Shown here one piece after another: positions 1-13,522 of a stretch of 64,000 bases of DNA. Source of the stretch: Tausonia pullulans (taxonomy: Eukaryota; Basidiomycota; Tremellomycetes; Cystofilobasidiales; Mrakiaceae). Where the stretch lies: NCBI GenBank assembly GCA_951802195.1, contig OX637623.1, positions 930,001 through 994,000 of the forward strand, read 5' to 3'. The notes beneath the pieces are model-generated. The model was given only the letters and a program-made list of their open reading frames with translations, ran no database searches and had not been told where the DNA came from. The position numbers and the translations under genes were made by a program. How positions within the stretch are numbered: the first letter of the stretch is position 1; every line of letters starts with the position of its first letter.

Positions 1-160
1 GAAGCCCAGTATTGCAGGTGATGACGAGGACGAGGATGAGAAGTTCATGAGGCGGTTGCTGAAGGAGGAGGGCGGGCTGGACTTTGATGACATTGGGCTT
101 GGGAAAGGCGGGGGCGGCGGTAGCGGTGGTGGGAAGAAGAAACGTAAAGGAGGGCGGTGA
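1..160 (+). CDS. 3' end of an unidentified gene (partial)
   Basis: The window opens inside a coding exon read in the frame beginning at base 2 and closed by TGA at 158-160. About 52 residues are visible: an acidic patch (GDDEDEDEKF), a charged helix-like segment (MRRLLKEEGGLDFDDIGLG), a Gly/Ser run and a final basic tail (KKKRKGGR). A basic C-terminus after an acidic stretch is common in nuclear or nucleolar proteins, which is only a hint. The start, the domains and the rest of the gene lie outside the window, so I do not assign a family. It runs in the same direction as the next gene, about 190 bases downstream. Confidence 0.6.
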   Translation, partial: KPSIAGDDEDEDEKFMRRLLKEEGGLDFDDIGLGKGGGGGSGGGKKKRKGGR

Positions 161-352
161 CGAGGGTCTAGCATGTAATGATCCATCCACTACCTTTCAA
201 AGACTATCATAGGAGATTGAAGACATGTCAGAAGTAGAATGACAACGGGCCGTGCGTCTCATCGCCGAGAAGGCAGACAACGCGCACACGGGCTGTCTTC
301 CCTTCAACTCCACTCTCAACGACCCACCCGTAGTCACTGCAGTTCCCGCACC

Positions 353-1765
353 ATGACTGAATTCTGGAAGTCGACCAAGAAGTGGCATTGCAAGTAGTGC
401 GTAGGGTTTGCTTCCTGTTCCGCACTTCAGGAGTGCTCCACCAAAGAGACGACGTTGACCGCTCCTTCCCTCTTCCTCACCATCTTTCCCTGTTGCTCCA
501 GTTGTGACATTCATATCAATGACGATGCGGTTTGTGTTGTCGTCTCCAGTTTCACCGACCCTGTGTGAATGTGTGCTCTAACTTCTCGCCGTTCGCCTTC
601 AGCCGAGTCGAATGCAACACGAGAACGGTCTCCGCCACATCGGCAACAAGGAGCGCGCGCTGAGGGACATCTACAAGCGCGGGGAGAAGAAGAAGAAGGA
701 GGAGGAAGAGGAGCGGAGAGAGTTGGAGAAGATCAACCGGGTGAGTCTGTCTTGGTGTACCGGCGGGCGGGCAGGTGGAGAACGCGTTGCGTCTCGGTCG
801 CGTTGCTTCAGCCTTGCCTCTTTCAGTATGAGATTCAATGAAAAGCCGAATACTAACGCTCTTATTGAATCATATGCTCTTTAGGCCGCCGCAGCCGCTA
901 TGGCCGAGGATGCAGCCTCATCAGGCTCGGCACCCGCACGACCACCAGCGTCACGGCCGGTAAGCAAGTTCGCTGGGTACACGACCGCGGCCGACCTAGG
1001 GATTGTGGATCCCGATGCCGTTATTAATGAAGGCGAGAAAGAGATGGGAGGAGAGAAGAATAAGAAGGAAGAGGCAGCTCCGGGGCAGTGGGAGGTGAGT
1101 TGAGGACTCCCGTTCTACTTGAGCAACTCGGTTGCTGATTCTTTCTCTCTGTCGCTCCCCAGATAGTCGCACCTCCACCGCCACCTTCCTCCGCCTCAGA
1201 CGAATCAGATTCCATCTCCAAGCTCAAGCGTGATGCGCCCGAGGAGGACGAGGACGACGCGCGTAACTTCAAGCTCCATCGCAAGCCAAAACGGCCGTTA
1301 CACTATAATCTCGCGTCAGACGCCGACTTCGATTTGGGTGAGATCAAGGTCAAGGTCAAGGAGAAGGACCTCATCAAGGCAGAGGAGGAGGCGCGCGAGG
1401 AGAAGGAGCGCAGGCAGGTCGAGAGGGAGAAGCTCGTCTTCCAGCCTGTCGTGTGGGGTTCTCGGCTCGAGGAGAAGGAGAAGGAGAAGGAGAAGGAGAA
1501 GGAGAAGGAGAAGGAGAAGGAGAAAGAGAAGGAGGAGCCCGTCGTTATGCAGGCACCGCCGTGCGGTGAGGGTCATTTTGAGGGAGAGGAAGTCAAGCCA
1601 GATGTCAAGCCCAAGGTTGAAGAGGGGGTACCGCCAGCAATGACGGCAGAGGAGCCTGCCCCCTCTCCTCCTTCTGCTGCCGCCGCTGCTGAGCCGGCGG
1701 CTCCCAGGATGTTCAAGAAGCGGCGAGGGGCGCCGAGCGGGGCGAAGAAGGTGAAGGACTACTGA
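353..1765 (+). CDS. WBP4/FBP21-like U1-type zinc-finger splicing factor
   Basis: A spliceosome-associated protein of the WBP4 (FBP21) family, expected to act in the nucleus on pre-mRNA splicing. Five exons can be read: 353-396, 502-529, 603-740, 885-1094 and 1165-1765. The first three spell an N-terminal matrin/U1-C type zinc finger: start MTEFWKSTKKWHCKYC, then DIHINDDAPSRMQHENGLRH, with the Cys pair in the first piece and His residues in the second, followed by IGNKERALRDIYKRGEKK. This start is chosen because MTEFWKS..WHCKYC is the family's conserved beginning. A charged coiled-coil-like helix follows, then GQWEIV and a long acidic/basic region with an (EK)n run. The C-terminus (MFKKRRGAPSGAKKVKDY) resembles the family's end. 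I see no WW domain, as in fungal members. The family call is firm; partners are inferred. Confidence 0.85.
1470..1534 (+). repeat. GGAGAA hexanucleotide microsatellite in coding exon
   Basis: About ten imperfect copies of GGAGAA lie in frame in the last exon of the WBP4-like gene and encode alternating Glu-Lys. The run is purine-only on the plus strand. Such tracts change length easily by slippage in units of two residues and probably form a rigid charged helix. Confidence 0.9.
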
Positions 1766-2093
1766 GGAGCGAGCGCGCGCAAGAGAATGCCATGCTTCCC
1801 GATGGCTGCTTGGTGACCCTGAGATATGCATGGCAAGGTTAATGCCTGTCTATTTCGTATCGTAATGGGGCGAGTGAGGGAGCCATCGAATCTCAAAAAG
1901 AAAAAAAAGAAAAAAAAAACTCAATAGGCGAAAAGGGCCGGGCTGCGCCGAAATGAACTGGCTGGTCGATCTCCCACGCGAGGCGAGGAAGGAGGCGGGG
2001 CCGCGCGAACAAGGGAGGACACGACGTGGCCTGGCTCCAGCCGACAACCACCTCCGGCCCTCTCTCATTCGCATTTGCTCGCTCTGTGACCAC
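1766..2093. other. Intergenic, WBP4-like gene to large gene
   Basis: No coding signal was seen. An A-rich stretch of about 25 bases at 1894-1920 could belong to the 3' end region of the upstream gene. The rest is GC-rich leader of the next gene, which begins near 2094 or 2208. Confidence 0.5.
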
Positions 2094-5000
2094 CATGGAG
2101 CAGCTAGCGGGTAAGCCCTCTTCAATCACGGTCAGAGTAGACCATACCGACGCTGACAACATCCCCACCTCCTTCATACACTACCTCGTGCCTCGCGCGC
2201 GGCTTGCATGTCGTCGCCAGAGGAGACGCTCCGGTGCATCTTCTCCTACACCACTAGCCCCGAAGCACTCTCCAAGACTTGCAAGGCCCTCTACTACACC
2301 TCCAAGGACCCTTACCTCCGCGCCCAGGTGGGAGCAAGCCATTCGACGCTCGAGACGCGATGGCGGGTGGAGCATTTCAGTCTGATCGACGCAAGGTCGT
2401 CTTTGTAGTTCTTCCTCCTCAACCACGGCTCCCTTCATGCGTTCTGGGCCGCCTTTTCGAGGAGTGGGTGCCTCACCGAGGAAGTCATTGACGTGAGTTT
2501 CCCTTCTCGGCGGCGAGACAGCGGGCATGTCCGGCCCTGTCCTCTCGCCTCCGCGCGTTTCCCGCAGGCCGCCCTTCTATCCCTCCCGCACTGACCCGGC
2601 TTAACGTGGAAACATCAGATCCTCATCAGCTCGGGAGCGCACATCTCTCGCTACCTCGCCCGTGTGTTCCTGCCTTTTAGTCGTCTTCAGAAATCTGTTC
2701 CCTGACCGCGCTGCAGCCACCTTTCCCCCTTTCCCACCTCCCTCTCTATCTCTCAGAGATGGTCCTGCAGGCGTACACCCGTGGTCGTGTCGAGATGTGC
2801 CCGAAGAACTGGGCCACCCACCCCAAGCTTCGTTTTACCGTCTTTGCCCACTTCCTCAAGGCGAGCTGCTGGGGTCATCCTGGACTCGGTTTCTTAAGTT
2901 TCAGCACTGACGCATTCAAGATGGCTTCTTAGGTCTGTTCGCTCCGGTTCCCCGAGCTGGACCCAAACAAGAACATGGATGATGGTGTCACGGTGAGACA
3001 GACGGACCGACAGGCGACCTTTGTTGTTTTGAGTCGGGCTGACGCTGTGCCTGTCTCACTTCCAAGTTCCGGACCTGGGTTCTATGTGATTGCGCTCGTT
3101 TTCGCCGACTAGACCGGTCTGATCCCTAAAGCCCGCATACGAATTTATCAACAGGGAAACAGAGCCCCTCCAGTGGCCGAGACCGCGTCGTCACGTGGGA
3201 ATTGGTGAAGGATCTCTTCATCAACCAAGGCTTCATCCCTTTCAGCCCCGTAGTACGCACGGAGATACTCAACCCTCCTCTACCGCCATAACTGATAAAT
3301 TCATCCGTGTTGTTCTGATTTCAGGACGCCATTCTCACGACATTCCCGACCGCGCTTGCGCTCGACCACCGCCTCCTTCCGCTCGCCAAAGTCAACGGCC
3401 TCATATTTAACCAGGAAGCTCGAGATAACGTCTTCCGCACAATTTTTAGCACCGTTGGAAAGGAGACCGAGGACAATCAGGCGAGGGCGAGGGAAATTGT
3501 GGAGGCGGTAAAGGAGGTCACCGAGCTCGTCAGTCCTGGTCTTCCGTTCGAGCGAATGAGAGAGGGTGTCTGATCAGAGTCACTCCAGGATCCCGAGCTC
3601 TTCGTCTCCAAGTCTGTCGTCGGAGAAGTACTCATGGACGTGTCAATCCGGCCCGCGGCAGTTGAGGCGCTGAAGGTCGATCGTTCTTTAATCCGCCTTC
3701 GCCTCTCTTCTGCACTGACGGACGTTTCCTGACGCGCTCCAGATCCTCGGAGACGAAGTGAGCTCTCTGTATAAACTTCCTCTGTCACCCTTTGACCGCA
3801 CTGATCACACCGTCTCTGCTCCAAGATGCGTCTCCGCTTCGACCTTGAGTGTGTCTGTCCGTTCCTTTTAGTTCCCAAGAGGAACTGACACCTCGCTTTC
3901 TAATAGCCTAGGCGTACAAATCCTTCTCAAGACATTCAGAAAGACCCGCACCATCACCTCCAAGGGCGCGACGTCAATATTTTGGCGTTTGTATGCTCCG
4001 ACTGACGAGGCTTAAACTGACAGTGCACTCTCTTCAGTATCCGCAAGCTATTCAAACATTTTCATTCAAATGATCCCGTCGTCCGTGAAGGTGACCTTTC
4101 TTTCCTGATGCCGCAAATGACGGTACACCACTGATAGCTCGCTCTATGGCTCAGTGGTCCTTGTCACCGTCGCGCTCCAGGGGCAGAAGGCCGACAAGCT
4201 GCTCGAGACGCTCGAAGAGCTCGCGCTCCTTCCTATCACCTCTGAGGACGTCATTCGGGTCGCGGCAAACGCTTACACTGACAAAGTGCGCACTGCGCGC
4301 CTTGGTCCGCCGGATTGTGCACGCTGAGCTCTGATTCTCTTCCTATGTGCAGGTCATGCAAACTTTTCTCAACAACCTCGCTGAGAACGATCTCATTATG
4401 GAGGGTCTTATCCCAGAGATGATCACCCGCAGCATCGACGTCCCTTCGAAGGTTCCTCCGTCTCACCCCCTCTTAAAAATATCGTCAGCTGACGCATTTC
4501 TTCTGCCCCTCGTTCATATCCTAGGGTCTCTTCCTCAACTCGCTCGCCAAGCCCATCCGCGCTCGCATCCGCGACATCGACCGCAACGGCTCGAATGAGG
4601 ATGACGAGGAAGATGAACCGCACGAGGAGCTCAAGCAGATACAGAACCTTATCGCCTACAAGGTCCGCCGCGACTATGTCCTGCCTGTCGCAGAGTTTGA
4701 GTCGGACGACGTGAGGGAAAAGAGGGGCGAGAAGCCAATTGTGTACGTGTGCCGTCTCATCGATGCCCAACAAACCGCCTCCGTCTGACACAGTACGCTT
4801 TTTCTCCCATGACAGCGCCAAGCTCGCTTACGACTACGAGACTCGCTCCGACCCCTACAAGCTCTGCAGAATTTGGAACGCGAACGACGATGACGAAGAG
4901 GGCGGCTCCGCGAGTGACGTCGCGGATGAATCGACCGATCGGGCGCACAACCCCGCCGAGGCTCAAGCAACGGATGAGGGCGGCCGACCAGATGTTGTCG

Positions 5001-7399
5001 TCGCTGCAGCTGCTCAAGTGGCCATGGGGGAGTTGGCTCAGCCTATAGAGACCGTCGCTGGTCCCGGACCGTCCACCTCTGCTGCTATTGCTGCGGCTAT
5101 CGCCCTCACCGAGGAGGAAGGGCAGGGCACCTTCCGGCAGGCGACGCTTTCGGACAAGATCGCGTGCGTATATGGTTGGACTTCCGTCTTTCTAGTACTT
5201 GAGGACTAATCTGTTACGTGCATGTGTGTGTTGTGCGCCAAACGCAACGCTAGTGAGAACGAGCGTGAGATGCGAGCCCTGGCTTTTCGGGGACGCAGAG
5301 GCTTCTGGAGAGACCACGTGTTCACAACCGGTGTTCAAGAGAGGCTTAAGTATCCAATCGAGAGCCTGCCCGTCGCTGTGTTTGTGTCGGACCTCTTTGG
5401 GCCGTATGTCGGCAGCCACCTTAAGCCTTAGATCAGTGGGTTACACTGACGGAGATCATCCTTCTTGTGAGAAGGAAACACGCGATCACCAAAATTTTCC
5501 TCGACCATGGTTTATAGTCATAGTTCACTTCTTTCTATGGGGGTTCCCCACGTCACTGACAAGTTGGTTACAAAAAGCCATCGTCAACGGCAATGGCGTG
5601 CACCTGACCTTTGCGTTCGCCGAGGGATCGCTAGTCACAACGAGACATTTTGAAGTGCGGTCCCCTCGCTCGCCATCTCTCCATAAAGGATCATAGCTGA
5701 TGCTTCAGTTCCGTGCAGATGTTGATGAGGCTCGGACGCCCGGTGGTATGTCTCTACCCTCTCAAGGCCACTGACGGGATTAAAAGACTGCCTTCGCTCT
5801 TTCTCGACCAGCTTGCAGTCATGTGGAAGCGGATCGAGTTCCAGCCTTTCGTCGAGGAGAAAATTGAGCCCAGCGTCAAGCGGAATCCTGTGAGTAGAGT
5901 CACACCGACTGTATCATCCCTCCTACGGTCATACTCTGACGTCACCATCCCTTCCCAAGTTTGTTCTCCCGCCTATCAAGAAGCGCAAGCTGAGGCGATC
6001 TCGCCTCTCTATGGAGGTTGACTCCCTCGCCGATCCGCCTCCGGCTTCTCCGGCCGCTGCCGTCCCATCTCTCGCCGCCTCTCGCCGATCTCGTCGCTCC
6101 ATCGGAAAAATCACCTATACCGACGAACTCGCTGATGACGAGGAGGAGGAGGAGGAGCTGGCTGAAGGAGGAGAGAAGCCCCAGCCCAAAAAGAAGGCCT
6201 GCAAGTCCGAGACATCCAAGGTTGACGTCAAGGGCAAAGGGCGTGAGGTTCCACCGAAGGATGATGAGAAGGACATGTCCTCGACGGCGCACTTCCAGAC
6301 GAGCATGGTGACGCTACAGAAAGGGTACGCGCGGCAGAGGGTAGGTCGTTCGCGTCTTTCTTGCTGTTTTCACTTCCTTATTTTCTGATCTTATTTGGCC
6401 CCTTGAAACAGCTGAAGTGGATCCGGTTTATCCAGCGCCTCGGGGACGAGCAGGAGGTGAGTCCGCGCCCATCTCTACGGACAATTCGAGCCCGCTCCCT
6501 CTCTGACTCCTGCCCATCCTCTTCGTCTTCCCTTAAGGCCGAGCTCAAGCAGCGCAAGAAGGAACAGCGTGGAAAGACGCCTAAGGGAAAGCGTGCAACA
6601 CCCGTCCAAAAAAACCTGTTCCACAAGAATCTCGTCGTACGTCCCCCTGCTGTCCTTCGCTCTGCTAGCTGAAGGAGCTGAGAGCTGACCTATCCTGGCC
6701 GAGCAGACCAACCTCAACCGCCTTATCGAGTTCGACATCAGCCAACGCGAGGAGGGAAATCTCCCCAGAGTTCAGTCGTACACCACTCTGCTCTCAGACT
6801 CGGGCTCGTCTTCTCCCGAAGAGGAAGACGAAGACGACTCCATCTCGGATGTCGACGCAAAGGACGACGACGAGGATGACAGCTTGGAGAGTGTTACGAG
6901 CATGTCCAGATCAACTTCGCGGAAGCGTCGTCCCTCGGCGACCAGCAGCGGTAGCAGCAGCTCGTCGAAGGCCGCCTCTGGCTCACCGAACAAGAAGGCT
7001 CGTGCCAGTAGCACGTCCGTCTCCTTGTCGCCCAGCAAGGCCCAGGCAATGCCCATGTCTAAACATAACCCGAAGCCAAAGCCTATGATGAGAGCGAGTG
7101 CCATCGACAGGAAGGGGAAGGGTAGGGCGGCGCCGGAGCCGGAGGCAGAGGCAGAGGGAGAGGTGGGAGCGGAGGCCAAGATGACTGCGGCGGAGGTGCT
7201 GTTTGGCGACGGAGAGAGCGAATTGAGCGAGTTGGATGACGAGGCTGCGGGTCGCAGCGAGGTCGCTGAGACTACGACTGCTACCGCTGATGGAGGAGAC
7301 GCGACGATGACGGAGGAAAGGGCTGGGCCGGTGGCGGGACCATCTGGAGGAGCGCACTTCAGCAACGAGGTGGATGCGGGGCTGTCGAGCGAGCTGTGA
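2094..7399 (+). CDS. Large unrecognised protein, F-box-like N-terminus, acidic/basic tail
   Basis: At least fifteen exons read as one gene, because phases match across many junctions and no internal stop closes it. The start is either ATG 2094 (MEQLA, then an intron) or ATG 2208 (MSSPEETLRCIFSYTTSPEA). Both lead into a segment with the spacing of an F-box (LRCIFSYTT.PEALSKTCKALYY), so an SCF adaptor role is possible but weak. The middle is helical and repeat-like (FFLLNHGSLHAFWAAFSRSG, WELVKDLFINQGFIPFSP, VMQTFLNNLAENDLIMEGLI), reminiscent of ankyrin/ARM-type solenoids. A later block (WVTLTEIILLVRRKHAITKI, LAVMWKRIEFQPFVEEKIEP) precedes a basic stretch (KKRKLRRSR), acidic runs, a Lys-rich patch (ELKQRKKEQRGKTPKGKR) and a Ser/Glu-rich tail, suggesting a nuclear protein. 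I do not recognise the family. The gene could also be two genes fused by my reading. Confidence 0.55.
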
Positions 7400-7576
7400 G
7401 CGGCAGTCTGCCTGCACGATTTTATAAGTATGGTCTTTCCTTTCCCTTTTCAACACTCAAGCCCCGCAAGATCCATCTGTCTCTTGAGACAAGTGAAATC
7501 ATCGTTACATCGTATAGAACAGGAGAAGCCGGACCAGCCGCAGCCACACGTCTCGCCGTTGCTGCCGTCATCCCGC

Positions 7577-10304
<2,728 letters not shown>

Positions 10305-11536
10305 GAGCGGTCGGCGATCGAGTGAAAGAAGAGGGAGAGGAGGCGCTGAGAAAGAGAAGGAGGAGGAGAGGAAGGAGGGCCGGCCGAGAAGAGTAAGTGA
10401 GGAGAGGATTGGGTGGGTCAAGGGGCGAGGCCTGAGGGTTGTGCAGGACGAGGAGGACTAGCAAGGAAAGGCGCGTGCGACAACAGTCCGCCCCGTGGGA
10501 AGCTCGCGTTTCTCTTGTCGTCGAGTGGAAGCTTTAAGGTACGGTACATGACCACAACGGTCTCCACTTGTTTAAAGCGCGTCCGAGTCGATGCGTTGAC
10601 CAGGCGAAAATGAGTCTCTCAAGGGACGGCCTCCGACACAAGGAGTCTCTCGCCTGCAAGAAAGGGAGGGCACGCAGCACCACTACGGAATGACTGTTTC
10701 AACCTTGCGCGGTCAAGATACGAGTGTTGGCTAAGGCAGATATGCACCAGTTTTAGCTAATAACTTGCAGTTGAGAAAGTCACGAGGCGTCTGGCCTGAT
10801 CTCGATGTTACATGATGATTCTCCGCGATGACAGAGTGTGAAAGCTGATCAGTCACTGTCGGAGATCTTTTTTAGCATCTCGCGGCAAACCGAGACATGA
10901 TTTCGGTTCTATTATTCCTCAGGCCTTCAGGAGTCGGCTTGAGCCAGCACTCAGAATTGGTGGCCTCCGTCCGACTGCATTGCTCCTTGCACGAGTGTGC
11001 AAACTGTCGCTCATTTCTCACGCCATTCCCGAAGAACAAGTCTACGTCAGAAAAGACATATTTTCTCCCAAAAGAGATCAGCATCCCGAGGTCTGGACTC
11101 ACTCTCCCCTGGCCAGGCATTTTTCTCCCACAGGGCAATCACACGCGGACCGGACAAAATAGGAGGAAAGTCGGCGGGACGGCCGGTCCGTGACTCTGGT
11201 CACACCGCACGCATCTCAGCAATACTTCCGGCACTCCCCTCTCTCCTCCCCAGACTGTGCAACTACGCACGATCAAGTGACCTTCTCCCCCCCCTTCCAT
11301 CTCCCTAGGCAAGGTGTTGGCCTCTGCCGGAATCAAGTCGTCCGGCCCGAACACGCGTGTTCTTGTTCAGCCCTAGGCTCCGGGCCGCTTCAAGCCGCCA
11401 ACGTTGCCCTCCTTTAGCGGACTCGACGCTATTTCTAGATTTTCTTGGCTGTCAGTTTCCCAGATCCCCATCAACCATCACTTCCTTCTCCCCACTTCTC
11501 TCTCCACCCTCCACCTTTCTTACCCCAGGTCGCGCG
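10305..11536. other. Divergent promoter region, NDR kinase / polygalacturonase
   Basis: About 1.2 kb without a recognisable gene, between divergent start codons. The half next to the kinase is purine-rich on the plus strand (10320-10460), meaning pyrimidine-rich on the kinase's sense strand. The half before the polygalacturonase is rich in CT tracts (11220-11530), as is usual for leaders of fungal genes. The middle (10680-10870) is more AT-rich. A carbon-source-controlled promoter is expected here for the secreted enzyme, but I could not pin down binding sites. Confidence 0.5.
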
Positions 11537-13328
11537 ATGCGCCTCTCCGCAATCTCTCTCCTGGCCTTTGCCGGGCTCGCCATCGCCAACCCCTTGGAGG
11601 GCCGCGATGACAACTCAAAGAATAAGCAGGTGTCTACGCACCCGCAGGTCTCGTACAAGAAAGGCGTCTGCACCATCAAGGTCTGTCCCCTTATGGGAAA
11701 GCTTGAATCAAGTCGTTACTTAATCTCGATTGCCTTGTTATATCCTGCTCTACAACAGCCAAATGGCGGCGCAAGAGATGATTCGAGCGCGCTTCTTTAC
11801 GCCTTTAATGAGCTTTGTTCAAAGGATTCTACGATCGAGCTGCCGGGATATTACGTGGTTGATAAGGTCCTCAACACAACGCTCAACAACGTGGAAATCA
11901 ACCTCTCTGGCGCAATTCAGTACACGTTAGTACGCCCAGAAATCACCGTCACTCAATTCTAACTGACTTTCCCCCCTACTCTAGCCCTAACATCGGCTAC
12001 TGGTCGCCCAACTCCATCTTCCTCACCTACCAGAACGCCACCACCTTCTGGCTTCTCCAGGGCCAGAACATCAAACTCTCAGGCGGAGGAACCATTGACG
12101 GAAACGGACAGATCTGGTGAGGGACCACTCCCTGACGAGCCCTGACAAGCTACTCATTCTGACACCGTTGTATCCGCTGCTTTCGATTTCTCCCAGGTGG
12201 GAGGCCTTCATGACGAACAAGAACCGTGGTGTCGCTGGTGGATCATCCCGCAGCTTCTCGAGGCCCATCCCTCTCGTCGTCGGAAACGCCAAAAACGTCC
12301 TTGTCAAGGACATCAAGATTGTCAACTCTCCCTTCTGGCACAACCTAGTCTACCAGTCCTCCTACGTCACTTACGATGACATTACAATTGAGGCCATCTC
12401 GTAAGTTTGACCACCCTCCGCGTTTCACCCCTAATCTCCCCTGACTCCACTCCCGCTTGCTGCTGCTGCCCCTCCCTCCTCCTCTAGCTATAACGCTAGC
12501 GTCCCCACGGCCAACTCGGACGGATGGGACATTTACCGCTCGGACCACGTCGTCATTAAGAACTCGTGGATCAACAACCAGGACGACTGCGTTTCGTTCA
12601 AGCCCAACTCGACTTTCATTGAGGTGTGTAGACATGCTCTTTGGCTCTCCAGATGAGACCTTGGCTGACTCGCTGTTCCTCTGACAGGTGAGGAACCTCT
12701 GGTGCAACGGTAGCCACGGCACCTCGGTCGGCTCCCTCGGACAGTACGCTGGCGAAAGTGAGTCCCAACAAAGCTGTTTTCTTCATAAGCTGGGTGATCT
12801 GACACCTCTTCCACAGCCGACATCGTCTCCGACGTCTATATCAAAAACATCACCATGCTCAACGCCCAGAACGGAGCCCGCATCAAGGTCTTTGGAGGCT
12901 CGGCCGACCCTCAGTCGATCTCGCACGTCCTCTGATTGACCTTCACGCTTGCTTCGCTTGCTGACTGAATGCCATCCTCTCACAGTGGCGGAGGATCCGG
13001 CTACGTTCGCAACATCACATTCGAGGATTACCACGTCGAGAAAGTCGATTATCCGATCCTCATCGACCAGTGTTACAGCACGTCCGCCCAGCAGTGCAAG
13101 GACTACCCGTCGACGCTCTCCATCTCCAACATCACCTACAAGAACGTCCACGGAACTTCCTCGGGCCTCCTTAAGAACGGTACCGTAGTCGAGCTCCTCT
13201 GTTCGGGACAGTGCAAAAACATTGTCGCCAAGCAGACCAACATCACCAGCCCGTCGGGCCCATCACAGTATCTCTGCCGCAATCTTGCCAACGAGTCTCT
13301 TCTCGACTTCAAGTGCACGGCAGCATAA
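11537..13328 (+). CDS. Secreted exo-polygalacturonase, GH28 family
   Basis: Hydrolyses alpha-1,4 links of polygalacturonic acid (pectin) outside the cell. The first exon (11537-11680) starts with a secretion signal, [20 protein letters not shown], with a likely cut after the AIA/N region. The mature protein is a beta-helix with the GH28 landmarks: [15 protein letters not shown] (NxD motif with Ser for the usual Thr), [13 protein letters not shown] (DD catalytic pair), [15 protein letters not shown] (GHG-type motif) and ARIKVFGG (RIK). The pattern [22 protein letters not shown] is typical of exo-acting fungal enzymes. Several N-glycosylation sites (NNT, NAS, NGS, NIT) and C-terminal cysteines ([15 protein letters not shown]) fit an extracellular protein. 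About seven introns interrupt it, and reading frames join cleanly across them. A pectinase suggests growth on plant surfaces or debris. Confidence 0.92.
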
Positions 13329-13522
13329 TTTTGAGCTTCTCTGGCCGTTGCCTTGTGACTTTGCACGCTCGCTCGCACTCGCGAGTGCTCTCTCTCGATG
13401 AATTTGCGTGGCTAATTTTTTTGCACGAGAAGGGCCGTTCTTGTTTTCTGCTAGTTGCTACTGCTGTTTCTAAACGATCTCTTCACTGCTTATTTGATAA
13501 TGTCTTTATGCGAGGAGAAAGC

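Noticed and set aside
1230-1831. Arg-rich and Leu-rich open frames opposite the WBP4-like exon
   Set aside because: They are other-frame readings of the GAG/AAG-rich coding repeat, giving poly-Arg or poly-Leu with no biological pattern.
4146-4334. A-box-like TGGCTCAGTGG suggesting a tRNA gene
   Set aside because: No B-box or cloverleaf follows at the right distance, and the stretch fits a coding exon of the large gene.
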